46,358 bases of DNA. It comes from Chlorobiota bacterium. Its GTDB lineage: Bacteria; Bacteroidota; Ignavibacteria; Tepidaquicellales; OLB5. The stretch is from NCBI GenBank assembly GCA_022616535.1, contig JAKEEM010000003.1:1-46358 (forward strand). The letters are read 5' to 3'. Position 1 is the first letter of the stretch; each line of letters begins with the position of its first letter. The position numbers and the translations under genes are program-made. Of the stretch, positions 9,010-17,195 are shown in pieces. The notes beneath the pieces were generated by a model. That model was not told the DNA's origin. It ran no database searches and saw only the letters and a program-made list of their open reading frames with translations.

Positions 9010-9345
9010 CTAATAGACTTCCAATGGGACAATGATTGTATTTCTTACACGAACTGAATCGGCAGTGAAGAGATACTCAGAGTTATTGCAATCGAATCCT
9101 GAATCTGAATCAGCGATAACATATTTATTTGAAATATGCCACATTCTTTGATCGCCGGCCGGCTTTAAAAAAAATTCAGAGCTTCCGTCGAAATTCTCAA
9201 ATTCTGCAGCCGGAACGGGGATTTCGAAATTCAAATCCTTTGTCCCGCCCTTTATATGGCTCACCCCGAATGCCGTTAATATGCAAACGAGAAGCAAAGA
9301 GCCGATAACGACTAAAATTTCATAGTTTAATTTTGATATCTTCAT
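9010..9345 (-). CDS. Small membrane-anchored protein of unknown function
   Basis: 111 residues. One N-terminal hydrophobic segment (about residues 10-28, ILVVIGSLLLVCILTAFGV) serves as membrane anchor or uncleaved signal; the remaining 80 residues should be periplasmic. It shares an EF-FKP type motif with the lipoprotein encoded next. No recognised domain. First gene of the three-gene set running to 7859. No clear SD precedes the ATG. Confidence 0.55.
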   Translation of the reverse strand: MKISKLNYEILVVIGSLLLVCILTAFGVSHIKGGTKDLNFEIPVPAAEFENFDGSSEFFLKPAGDQRMWHISNKYVIADSDSGFDCNNSEYLFTADSVRVRNTIIVPLEVY

Positions 9346-9697
9346 TTTTTAAGTACCTTTTTTATTAGTTTAGTTTTTGTTTATTATTTTATAAATTATA
9401 GTTATTTAATCACCTAAAACTGAGAGTCCGGCTCGTATTGCATGAGCCGCAATAGGTTTTAATGACTTTTTAAAAGCCGATTAAGCTTTCGAGTAATTTA
9501 TTTGAGTTTAAGGTACCGGCAGCTGCTTAGTGTCTCTTTAAAACTACTGATACAAAAATACACTATCAAAGGCACGCGATGCAAAGAAACTTTTTTAAAA
9601 AACTAAACAAAGAAAATACTCATTTTTTCCAAAAAATGCTGTTTTTCCCTAAAATTTCGACATTTTATCAGGGTTTCAACTAAACAGTAATCTAACA
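9346..9697. other. Intergenic region between divergent genes
   Basis: 352 bases, AT-rich, holding the promoters for the divergent genes on either side. The only structure seen is a weak hairpin at 9429-9449 (CGGCTC, 9-nt loop, GAGCCG) without a T-run. No tRNA and no further gene was seen. Confidence 0.5.
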
Positions 9698-11158
9698 ATG
9701 AATAACACAAAATTAGTAGATGTTCTCAAAACTTTTACTAAGGCCGAATTTAAGGAGTTCGAAAAACTTGTAGCATCGCCATTTTTTAACAGGGGGAGGA
9801 ATTATTTACCGTTCCTAAAAGAGCTGAAAAAATTCTATCCTAAGTTTGACGATGATAAACTTACTTATGAATACATGCACTCGAAAATATATCTGGGAAA
9901 AAAATTTAATAAACAGATTATTTGGAATATGAACTCGGCATTGTATAATATGGCTGAGGAATTTTTAATACAAGTTACTCTTAAGAAAAATAGTTTTACA
10001 AGGAACAACCATATTGAAGATGAATTGTACTACAGGAAACTTTCAAACCTTTGCAGTCAAAAACTGGATACGATGGAACAGAATCTGAAATCGATTGGAC
10101 TTGGAAGTAATTACTTTCTGCATAAAATTCAGCTTGAGATTTGCAAAATGAATTTACTTTTTCTTGAAGACAGACAGCATCTTGTTCCTGGTCATGTGTT
10201 AAAAGAAGGCGAATCCGCTGTAATTTATTTTCTAATCATAATGGCTAATGTAATTAACAACATTTACTACAATATTCTACTGTTTAATACTAAATTTGAT
10301 ATAAATATACCTTTCGAGTTTATTAAGAGCCTTAACCTGGATATTGTAATAGACTATGCTAAAACAAATAAATTTAAATACGCTAATATTCTTGAACTGT
10401 ATTACTGCATAATTATGACTGCATTGAAACCTAACGAATTTAAATATTTTCAAAAAGCAAAAGAACTATATGAAAAAAGTTCACATTACCTTGAATCCGG
10501 AGAAAGGGGAATATTGTTAGGTGTTCTATGTAATTACAGTATTTACAGGGCAAACAAAGGTGAAGATTATTTCAAAAAAATGCTGTTTGAAGTAAACCTG
10601 CTAATGTTAAAAGAAAGTGAAAGATTACAAAAAAAAGAGATAGGGAAAATTTTCTATATTCAGGCTATTAGAAACGCGCTGCAGATTAATGAAATTGACT
10701 GGTCAAAAAAATTCATTGAAAAATACACCCCTTATTTAAAAAACTCATATCAAAAACCAATGCGGGCTTTAGCTGAATCTTTCATTGCATTTAAACAGGA
10801 TGATTACAATAAAGTCATTGAAAACTTAACTAAAGTGAGATTTATTGATACTCGGGATAAATTTTATGTTAAATCATTATCAATAATGGCTTACTATGAA
10901 CTAAATGAAATATTAGTCTTGCTTTATAATATTGACTCCGCAAAACAATTCGTTATTAAAAATCCTTCTTTGGGGAGATTAACCAGTATCAATTTCAATA
11001 AATTTTTGAATGCATTGAAAAAGCTTATTGATATAAAAGAAAAAAGTAATTTAAAGGAACTTAAGAATCTTTATGTTGAAATTGAGCAGGAAAAAAGTAT
11101 GGTAAACTATGACTGGCTGCTTGAAAAAATTGATGAAATTAAAACGAATAAACGTTAA
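9698..11158 (+). CDS. Orphan all-helical protein, SPFF-type family, copy 1
   Basis: 486 residues without signal peptide or membrane segment, so cytoplasmic. The protein is lysine-rich and predicted almost wholly helical, like TPR or HEAT-type solenoids, but no clear repeat consensus is visible. The N-terminus (LVDVLKTFTKAEFKEFEKLV followed by ASPFFNRGRNYLPFLKELKKFYPKF) and the C-terminus (YDWLLEKIDEIK) align with the protein at 42765-44216, so the window holds two members. Function unknown. It starts at an ATG without a clear SD and is not linked to an operon. Confidence 0.78.
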   Translation: MNNTKLVDVLKTFTKAEFKEFEKLVASPFFNRGRNYLPFLKELKKFYPKFDDDKLTYEYMHSKIYLGKKFNKQIIWNMNSALYNMAEEFLIQVTLKKNSFTRNNHIEDELYYRKLSNLCSQKLDTMEQNLKSIGLGSNYFLHKIQLEICKMNLLFLEDRQHLVPGHVLKEGESAVIYFLIIMANVINNIYYNILLFNTKFDINIPFEFIKSLNLDIVIDYAKTNKFKYANILELYYCIIMTALKPNEFKYFQKAKELYEKSSHYLESGERGILLGVLCNYSIYRANKGEDYFKKMLFEVNLLMLKESERLQKKEIGKIFYIQAIRNALQINEIDWSKKFIEKYTPYLKNSYQKPMRALAESFIAFKQDDYNKVIENLTKVRFIDTRDKFYVKSLSIMAYYELNEILVLLYNIDSAKQFVIKNPSLGRLTSINFNKFLNALKKLIDIKEKSNLKELKNLYVEIEQEKSMVNYDWLLEKIDEIKTNKR

Positions 11159-11174
11159 AATTAATACTCCTGAA

Positions 11175-11456
11175 TTATTCAGTCAAATGTTGTTCAATCA
11201 GAGGAAATAGTTCTCTTTCCTCGAATCTGATGTGAGCTTCGAGTAATTCCCCGAATAAAAAAAGGTCGTCTCCAAGCTTACTATCATCAGTCTTAATTGA
11301 GCTGTAAAGCTCATTCATCCTGACGTGCTCTTCACACATTCTTATAATATGAGGGTTATCCGGTAATAAATGAACAAGAATTTTCTCTTCCTCGCTGAAA
11401 TGAGCTAATAATTTAGTTTCATAAAAGATTAAAAATTTTTCCTTAATCCCGCTCAT
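11175..11456 (-). CDS. Hemerythrin-like HHE protein, C-terminal part in second frame
   Basis: 93 codons carrying helices 2-4 of a hemerythrin/HHE four-helix bundle: LLAHFSEEEKILVHLL, CEEHVRMNELYSSI and LLEAHIRFEERELFPLIEQHL supply the His and Glu ligands of the di-iron site. The helix that brings the first His ligand is missing from this reading frame; it is encoded just upstream in the other frame (11453-11560). The ATG at 11456 overlaps the stop codon of that first part as ATGA. The family binds O2 or NO, or senses redox/iron. Whether the intact protein is made by frameshifting, by reinitiation as two pieces, or not at all is open. Confidence 0.72.
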   Translation of the reverse strand: MSGIKEKFLIFYETKLLAHFSEEEKILVHLLPDNPHIIRMCEEHVRMNELYSSIKTDDSKLGDDLFLFGELLEAHIRFEERELFPLIEQHLTE

Positions 11457-11560
11457 ACTATCTTTTTTTGAGCAAACTTAATTGACTTTAGCAGTTTCGC
11501 AATCCTTAATCCATGATGGTGGTCGGAGGATAACGATTGAAGTGATTTATGGCGTTTCAT
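11453..11560 (-). CDS. Hemerythrin-like HHE protein, N-terminal part
   Basis: 35 codons reading MKRHKSLQSLSSDHHHGLRI and on to a TGA. The MKRH...L..DHHHGL start is the standard first helix of HHE hemerythrins, with the first iron-binding His. The frame reaches TGA at 11455-11453, two codons after the heptamer A AAA AAG (11468-11462). Shifting back by one at that heptamer joins it to the 93-codon part and gives a normal-length protein. The ATG lies right behind the rpsT terminator and has no SD. Confidence 0.7.
   Translation of the reverse strand: MKRHKSLQSLSSDHHHGLRIAKLLKSIKFAQKKIV
11462..11468 (-). other. Slippery heptamer A AAA AAG at the hemerythrin frame junction
   Basis: In the N-terminal frame the codons read CAA AAA AAG ATA GTA TGA, so the heptamer fits X XXY YYZ exactly and equals the dnaX frameshift heptamer of Escherichia coli. 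A -1 shift continues into the hemerythrin C-terminal frame. No strong downstream stem or near upstream SD was seen. A deletion of one A from an A8 run would give the same picture. Confidence 0.55.
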
Positions 11561-11565
11561 AAAAT

Positions 11566-11597
11566 AAAAAAGGAGCCTGTCAGCTCCCATTTTTTTA
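11566..11597 (-). terminator. Rho-independent terminator of rpsT
   Basis: On the minus strand GGAGC-tgacag-GCTCC is followed by TTTTTTATTTT. It lies 17 bases after the rpsT stop; the hemerythrin start codon follows only six bases after the T-run, so hemerythrin translation may depend on read-through or a promoter overlapping the terminator. Confidence 0.82.
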
Positions 11598-11613
11598 ATT
11601 AATTTTTACCAAA

Positions 11614-11871
11614 TTACTTAAGTTTATTAACGTATCGCGTAAGCAATGACTTTTTATTAGCCGCATTATTTCTGTGTATTATCCCCTTCACTGCAGCCTT
11701 ATCTAAAACAGAAACGGCTTTTTTAAGCTCTTTTTCAGCTGCACTTTTCTGCTTTGATGAAAGAACGCTTTTTAAAGCGGATTTTATTTTGGCTTTAAAG
11801 TGTTTATTATATTCGGTTCTCTTTGGTGTCTGCCTTGCTCTTTTTTGAGCGGATTTGTGTCTTAACGGCAT
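11614..11871 (-). CDS. rpsT: 30S ribosomal protein S20
   Basis: 85 residues, lysine/arginine-rich, three-helix protein that binds 16S rRNA in early assembly of the small subunit. The signature is seen in HKSAQKRARQTPKRTEYNKH near the start, then VSVLDKAAVKGIIHRNNAANKKSLLTRYVNKLK at the C-terminus. Length is normal. It is divergent from porX with about 165 bases between them, and ends at its own terminator. Confidence 0.96.
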   Translation of the reverse strand: MPLRHKSAQKRARQTPKRTEYNKHFKAKIKSALKSVLSSKQKSAAEKELKKAVSVLDKAAVKGIIHRNNAANKKSLLTRYVNKLK

Positions 11872-12036
11872 CTAAATTTTCCTTTTTAAACCGAAATTAT
11901 CGGTTTATTTTACTCTAAATTAACAATTATTTGCCAAAAATAGCCTAAACTTTATTGAAAATCAATTTACTCTTTAATGACTGACTTAGGTGTTTGAAAA
12001 GTCAGAAGATTTCTTCAATAATTTAAAAAACTAAAG

Positions 12037-13605
12037 ATGGAAAAATTGAAAAACAAAATTCTATGGGTGGATGATGAAATTGAGCTTCTTCGCTCAAACA
12101 TCCTCTTTCTGGAAGATAAGGGCTATTTTGTTGATAAAGCGACAAACGGTGAAGACGCCGTTGACTTAGTAAAGGAAAAAGATTACGACCTGATTTTTCT
12201 CGATGAAATGATGTCGGGTATGGGGGGACTTAGAACCCTGGCATCAATAAAAGAGCTTCAGCCAAGCGTTCCCGTTATTATGGTGACAAAAAATGAAACT
12301 GAAACGCTTATGGAAGATGCTATCGGGGCGAAAATTTCCGACTATCTGCTTAAGCCGGTAAATCCCAACCAGATACTTCTTGTCTGCAAAAAATTTCTTG
12401 AGGGTAAGCGAATAAAAAGCGAAACGGTTTCACGCGATTACATCCAGGAGCTCAACAAAATAAATATGTCAATGATGGACCCGCTTGATTATAATGACTG
12501 GATTAAAATCAACAGTGACCTGACGCAGTGGGAAATGGAGCTTGACGAACACCCTCAGCTTGGACTTAAAGAAACCGTTCTTGCTACACGGCGCGAGTGC
12601 AACGCAGAGTTCTGCAGGTTTTTTGAAAGAAACTATTTGGAGTGGATTCACTTTAAAAAGGAAGGACCTGTTTTCTCAAGCCAGATAGTTGAAAAATATG
12701 TCCTTCCGGAACTGGATGTGAACAAGTCTGTATTCTTTTTTGTAATTGATTGCCTTAGGTTAGACCAGTGGATGCTGATGGAAAAAATGCTGTACGATTA
12801 TTACAAAATCACAAAAGATTTTCATTATGGAATAATCCCCTCGGCAACTCCATATGCCAGGAACTCAATTTTCAGCGGTCTTTTTCCGAGTGAAATCGAA
12901 AAGCATTATCAAGATTTATTTGCAAAAGGAGAAGACGATGAAAACAGCAAGAATAATTATGAAAAGGAATTTTTGCAGAAACTCCTGGACAGAAAGAGAA
13001 TTAAGCTCAAAAATGATTTAAGGTATGTTAAAATACTCGATGTGGAGTTCGGAAGAGGAATAGAAAACAAAATTTCAAGCTTTACAAATACCCACCTTAA
13101 CGCTATTGTTGTAAATTTTGTTGATATCCTTGCTCACAGCCGTTCTGATAACGCAGTGTTAAAAGAAATTGCACCCGATGAATCTGCCTACCGCTCGCTT
13201 ACTCAATCCTGGTTTGAGCATTCATCGCTTTTTTCGATGTTTAAAATACTTTCCCAGCAGAAAGATATTAAAATTATTGTAACTACCGACCACGGAAGCA
13301 TCCGTTGTTTGCGGGGAGCAAAAGTACTCGGCGACAGGGAGACCTCAACAAACTTAAGATATAAATACGGACGAAACGTTAAATGTGATGAACGACAAGC
13401 GATTTTTATACGCAATCCGCTTGATTACAAGCTGCCAAAACGGGGAGGCATCGTAAACTACGTTATAACAAAAGAGGACTTTTACTTTGTTTATCCGACT
13501 GACTACCACTATTATTTAAGCCATTATAAAAACACATTTCAGCACGGGGGAATCTCTATGGAGGAGCTGATTCTTCCGGTTGTTACTCTTGAGCCGAAAA
13601 TATAA
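12037..13605 (+). CDS. porX: PorX-type response regulator with PglZ phosphatase domain
   Basis: 522 residues. The receiver domain (about 5-125) begins ILWVDDE, carries phospho-acceptor Asp56 in LIFLDEMMSG, and ends with DYLLKPVNP. A linker is followed by an alkaline-phosphatase-like PglZ domain with SVFFFVIDCLRLDQW, IPSATPYARNSIFSGLFP, VVNFVDILAHS and IIVTTDHGSIR, which hold the metal-binding Asp, Thr/Ser and His residues. PorX with PorY controls type IX secretion gene expression in Bacteroidota. Here it heads a nine-gene operon of housekeeping genes. No porY was seen in the window. Confidence 0.93.
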   Translation: MEKLKNKILWVDDEIELLRSNILFLEDKGYFVDKATNGEDAVDLVKEKDYDLIFLDEMMSGMGGLRTLASIKELQPSVPVIMVTKNETETLMEDAIGAKISDYLLKPVNPNQILLVCKKFLEGKRIKSETVSRDYIQELNKINMSMMDPLDYNDWIKINSDLTQWEMELDEHPQLGLKETVLATRRECNAEFCRFFERNYLEWIHFKKEGPVFSSQIVEKYVLPELDVNKSVFFFVIDCLRLDQWMLMEKMLYDYYKITKDFHYGIIPSATPYARNSIFSGLFPSEIEKHYQDLFAKGEDDENSKNNYEKEFLQKLLDRKRIKLKNDLRYVKILDVEFGRGIENKISSFTNTHLNAIVVNFVDILAHSRSDNAVLKEIAPDESAYRSLTQSWFEHSSLFSMFKILSQQKDIKIIVTTDHGSIRCLRGAKVLGDRETSTNLRYKYGRNVKCDERQAIFIRNPLDYKLPKRGGIVNYVITKEDFYFVYPTDYHYYLSHYKNTFQHGGISMEELILPVVTLEPKI

Positions 13606-13620
13606 TTGGCTAAAATATAA

Positions 13621-14058
13621 ATGGTAAAAGAGTTTGCAATTATAACAAAAAGCGCTGAAGAAACACAAAACTTCGGAATAGAATTCGCAAAGAAACTGAA
13701 AAAAGGTGATGTAATAGCCCTCTACGGCTACTTGGGAAGCGGGAAAACAGAGCTTGCTAAGGGTATATGCAAAGGGCTTGGAGTTACTCAAACAGTCAGC
13801 AGCCCAACTTTTGTTATTGTTAATGAATATTCATCGGCAAAATTTCCTAAAATATTTCATTTGGATTTATACAGACTGAAAACTCTGGATGATATAATAA
13901 ATATCGGTTTTTATGATTATATAAACGAAAATATGCTTGTATTAATTGAATGGCCGGAACATGTTGAAGATCTATTGCCGAAAAATACAATAAAAATTCG
14001 TTTAGCTTACACAGATGAAAATGAAAACTCACGATGGATAAAACTGGAGATAAATTAA
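13621..14058 (+). CDS. tsaE: tRNA t6A biosynthesis ATPase TsaE
   Basis: 145 residues. P-loop ATPase of the TsaBDE complex that helps make N6-threonylcarbamoyladenosine at position 37 of ANN-decoding tRNAs. Walker A is GYLGSGKT (residues 36-43); conserved SSPTFVIVNEY and FHLDLYRL follow, and LIEWPEHVEDLLP closes the family core. It sits 15 bases after porX and one base before tsaB, a normal pairing. Confidence 0.95.
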   Translation: MVKEFAIITKSAEETQNFGIEFAKKLKKGDVIALYGYLGSGKTELAKGICKGLGVTQTVSSPTFVIVNEYSSAKFPKIFHLDLYRLKTLDDIINIGFYDYINENMLVLIEWPEHVEDLLPKNTIKIRLAYTDENENSRWIKLEIN

Positions 14059-14059
14059 A

Positions 14060-14734
14060 TTGAACTTTTTACTAATTAACTCATCGGATAGCAGCGCATT
14101 TGCTGCTCTATACAAAAACGGTGAAATTATTTTATCTAAGGCATCTGACTTTACAGATGACCTTAATTTCTGTAAATATCCTGATATGCTTGTTAACTGT
14201 ATTAATTCAATTACAAAACAATATGGTGAAGAGATAAACAAAATCGATGCAATTGCAGTTACGATTGGTCCTGGGTCATTTACGGGGCTCAGGGTCGGAT
14301 TGGCTTTGGCAAAGGGCTTTGCATTTGGGTTGGAAAAAAAAATAATCCCGGTTGATAACTTTGCACTCACCTTAAACAGAGTACCTGAAATCTCTGCCCA
14401 AAAAAAATATTGCATTGTTATTCCTTCCAAAGCTCCGGAGTTTTACTTTAGGGTAGTAGGCGATGGTACCGTCATATCACAAGGATGCATCGAAATTAAT
14501 AATTTGAATAATTTTCTTGAAAAAGACACAATTGTTGTGGGAGATTTTGCCGATGAAAGTATAATAAAACATTGCTATTTTGAAGCTATTAATGTAAAAA
14601 ACTCAAAGCCGGAAGCAGAATCAATGTCAGAACTTGCTTTAGATTATCTTAGGAATAAAAAAGTTTTCGATTTAGAAGAAGTTGAACCCTTATACTTAAA
14701 AGATTTCGTAATTAAGAAAAAAATAACGAATTGA
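14060..14734 (+). CDS. tsaB: tRNA t6A biosynthesis protein TsaB
   Basis: 224 residues, actin-like ASKHA fold, scaffold partner of TsaD. The key stretch is VTIGPGSFTGLRVGLALAKGFAFG (residues about 72-95), typical of TsaB. The N-terminus FLLINSSDSSAFAALYKNGE is the usual first strand pair. Start codon is TTG (14060), one base after the tsaE stop, so translation is coupled. It ends one base before accD. Confidence 0.93.
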   Translation: MNFLLINSSDSSAFAALYKNGEIILSKASDFTDDLNFCKYPDMLVNCINSITKQYGEEINKIDAIAVTIGPGSFTGLRVGLALAKGFAFGLEKKIIPVDNFALTLNRVPEISAQKKYCIVIPSKAPEFYFRVVGDGTVISQGCIEINNLNNFLEKDTIVVGDFADESIIKHCYFEAINVKNSKPEAESMSELALDYLRNKKVFDLEEVEPLYLKDFVIKKKITN

Positions 14735-14735
14735 A

Positions 14736-15578
14736 ATGGCCTGGTTCAGAAGAACAAAGAAAAATATCGAAACACAGGACAAAAAGGAATTCGACGAAGG
14801 CCACTGGATAAAATGTCCCAAATGTGATGAAATTATGCATAAAACGCAGTGGGAAAACAACTTTTACCTCTGCACTAAATGCGACTACCATTTTAGAATC
14901 GGTAGCGAAGAGTATTTTAAAATAATTTTTGATGAAGGCGAATATAAAGAATTTGATAAAAAGGTTACGTCTTTAGACCCGCTTGAATTTGTTGATACTA
15001 AAAAATATAAAGACAGAATAAACGAAACAATTAAGAAGACAGGGCTGTATGATGCAATCAGAAACACCACTGGAAAAATTAACGGCAAGCAGTGTGTAAT
15101 CAGCGCAATGGATTTTAAATTCATCGGCGGCAGCATTGGTTCGGTTGTAGGGGAAAAAATCGCAAGAGCGGCACAAAAAGCTATAAAAGAAAAATGCCCC
15201 TACATAATTATATCCAAATCAGGAGGGGCAAGAATGATGGAAGCTGCTATATCACTTATGCAGCTTGCCAAAACATCCGCATGGCTGGCAAGACTCGGGG
15301 AAAACGGCTTACCCTACATATCGGTTATAACTGACCCTACTACGGGCGGAGCATCTGCAAGTTTTGCAATGCTTGGGGATATAATTATTGCAGAACCTGA
15401 TTCTTTAATCGGTTTTGCCGGTCCAAGAGTAGTGAGACAGGCAACAGGCAAGGACCTTCCGAAAGGATTCCAGCACGCAGAGTTCGTTATGGAGCATGGT
15501 TTCCTTGATGCAATTGTAAACCGTAAAGACTTAAAGGATAAACTTTATCAGCTGATGAAGTTTATGCATAATGAATGA
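14736..15578 (+). CDS. accD: Acetyl-CoA carboxylase carboxyltransferase subunit beta
   Basis: 280 residues. Transfers the carboxyl group from biotin to acetyl-CoA in fatty-acid synthesis, together with AccA (not in the window). The N-terminal zinc ribbon has Cys27, Cys30, Cys46 and Cys49 (KCPKC...LCTKC). The crotonase-like core follows: DFKFIGGSIGSVVGEK, IIISKSGGARMMEA, SVITDPTTGGASASFAMLGD and GFAGPRVVRQA. Full normal length. The stop overlaps the panC start as ATGA. Confidence 0.97.
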   Translation: MAWFRRTKKNIETQDKKEFDEGHWIKCPKCDEIMHKTQWENNFYLCTKCDYHFRIGSEEYFKIIFDEGEYKEFDKKVTSLDPLEFVDTKKYKDRINETIKKTGLYDAIRNTTGKINGKQCVISAMDFKFIGGSIGSVVGEKIARAAQKAIKEKCPYIIISKSGGARMMEAAISLMQLAKTSAWLARLGENGLPYISVITDPTTGGASASFAMLGDIIIAEPDSLIGFAGPRVVRQATGKDLPKGFQHAEFVMEHGFLDAIVNRKDLKDKLYQLMKFMHNE

Positions 15579-16441
15579 AAATCCTTCACACGGCAATTTC
15601 CGCTCAAAAAATTTCATTAGGTTTAAGAAAAAAAAATAAAATCATTGGTTTTGTCCCAACAATGGGTTATTTACATGAAGGGCATCTTTCTCTTATAAAA
15701 ACAGCCAGAAAAAAAGCTGATACGGTTTTTGTAAGCATTTTCGTAAATCCTCTCCAGTTCGGACCCCAGGAAGATTTAGCAAAGTATCCAAGAGATTTTA
15801 AGCGTGACGAAAAATTTTGCAGGGAGGCAGGTGTTAACTTCATATTTTATCCCAATGTTAAAGAAATGTATCCTGAAAATTATTCCACTTATGTAAACGT
15901 AGAAAATATTACCGAGAAACTGGAAGGAGAAATCCGCCCTGATCATTTCAGGGGAGTTGCAACAGTAGTGCTAAAACTTCTGAATATTGTTCAGCCTCAT
16001 TTTGCAGTATTCGGACAAAAAGACGCTCAGCAGGCATGCGTTATAAAAAAAATGGTTGAGGATTTAAACGTGAATACAAAAATAATTGTTTGTCCAACTG
16101 TCAGAGAGAAAGGCGGGCTGGCAATGAGTTCAAGAAATACATATTTATCTTTAGAACAAAGAAAAGATGCAGCCTATCTTTTTAAAGCATTAGAATACGC
16201 AAAAAGAAAAATTCAAACAGAAAATTACAACAGAGATATCGATTTCTTAAAAAGTCAAATGACAAAGCTTATTAAATCCCGCTCCACAGTAACAAAAATA
16301 GATTATATCTCGTTTAATGATAACAGGACACTTGCAGAAATTGACTCGCTTAAAAACATTGAAAATAAAGAGATTTTAGTAAGCTTGGCGGTCAGATTTA
16401 GCAATTTGAGGTTAATTGATAATATTATAATTAAGCGTTAA
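15575..16441 (+). CDS. panC: Pantothenate synthetase
   Basis: 288 residues. Joins pantoate and beta-alanine using ATP to make pantothenate. HIGH-type motif HEGH (His34, His37) in FVPTMGYLHEGHLSL, then VSIFVNPLQFGPQEDL, FRGVATVVLKL, VFGQKDAQQ, and the KMSKS-like AMSSRN. Overlaps accD by four bases. panD follows after 20 bases, so two successive coenzyme A precursor steps are co-expressed. panB is not in the window. Confidence 0.97.
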   Translation: MKILHTAISAQKISLGLRKKNKIIGFVPTMGYLHEGHLSLIKTARKKADTVFVSIFVNPLQFGPQEDLAKYPRDFKRDEKFCREAGVNFIFYPNVKEMYPENYSTYVNVENITEKLEGEIRPDHFRGVATVVLKLLNIVQPHFAVFGQKDAQQACVIKKMVEDLNVNTKIIVCPTVREKGGLAMSSRNTYLSLEQRKDAAYLFKALEYAKRKIQTENYNRDIDFLKSQMTKLIKSRSTVTKIDYISFNDNRTLAEIDSLKNIENKEILVSLAVRFSNLRLIDNIIIKR

Positions 16442-16461
16442 TTTTGTAAAAGGGACTAAAA

Positions 16462-16842
16462 ATGAGAAGAATAATGTGCAAATCGAAGATTCACCGCGCC
16501 AAGGTAACCGAGGCGAATCTTTATTACGAGGGAAGCTTGACAGTTGACAGCGATTTGCTTGATGCTGCCGATATCCTTCCTTATGAACGTGTTCAGGTTG
16601 TAAATGTTAATAACGGTGAAAGGTTTGAAACCTACACTATCCCCGGTAAAAGGAGAAGCGGAATAATTTGCTTAAACGGCGCCGCAGCCCGACTCGGTCA
16701 GATAGACGACGAAATAATTATAATTACTTACGGCACTTACAGCGAAGAAGAGCTTAAAAGCTATAAGCCGTCGGTGATTCTTTTAGATAAGGATAACAAA
16801 ATAGTTGACATAAAACGCGACACAGAAATAATTGAAGTCTGA
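16462..16842 (+). CDS. panD: Aspartate 1-decarboxylase (pyruvoyl enzyme)
   Basis: 126 residues. Makes beta-alanine from aspartate, the second substrate of PanC. The self-cleavage site Gly24-Ser25 lies in [18 protein letters not shown]; after cleavage Ser25 becomes the pyruvoyl group. [18 protein letters not shown] and [15 protein letters not shown] are standard. SD AAAAGGGAC before the ATG. The stop TGA overlaps the next ATG by one base. Confidence 0.97.
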   Translation: MRRIMCKSKIHRAKVTEANLYYEGSLTVDSDLLDAADILPYERVQVVNVNNGERFETYTIPGKRRSGIICLNGAAARLGQIDDEIIIITYGTYSEEELKSYKPSVILLDKDNKIVDIKRDTEIIEV

Positions 16843-17195
16843 TGGCAAAATTTTTCATCCTCACTGCGTTCTCAACAGTGTTTATTTTCAATAGTTCTTT
16901 ATTGGCTCAAAAGGTATTTAAGGTTAATTATGAATCTCAGGCAGATATTAAGATTTATGTCGTTTCTTATGAATCTCAGGCGGACTTGAATGTTTATATG
17001 GTTGAGTACGAGTCACATGCAGATAAAGACGGCTTATGGTATAATGTTGCTTATGAAAGCCAGGCGGATTTTAAGCTTTATTTTGTTGAGTATGAATCAC
17101 AGTCGGATTTAAAAATTTATTTCGTCGATTACCAATCGCAGGCAGGATGGAAGAATAAATCCAAGGAGCACCTGCTAAAGTTTAAAAACCAGTAA
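16842..17195 (+). CDS. Exported YESQAD-repeat protein
   Basis: 117 residues. A signal peptide ([23 protein letters not shown]) is followed by six short repeats with core YESQAD: NYESQAD, SYESQAD, EYESHAD, AYESQAD, EYESQSD, DYQSQAG, spaced mostly 12 residues apart with an alternating hydrophobic strand (IKIYVV, LNVYMV, FKLYFV). This looks like a small repeat-built beta structure of the kind annotated as DUF6150; function unknown. It overlaps panD (TGATG) and the next gene (TAATG) by one base each, so it is translationally coupled on both sides. Confidence 0.75.
   Translation: MAKFFILTAFSTVFIFNSSLLAQKVFKVNYESQADIKIYVVSYESQADLNVYMVEYESHADKDGLWYNVAYESQADFKLYFVEYESQSDLKIYFVDYQSQAGWKNKSKEHLLKFKNQ

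Noticed and set aside
9570-9584. GGCACG word upstream of the orphan helical gene
   Set aside because: The spacing to the next GC is one base too short for a sigma-54 site.
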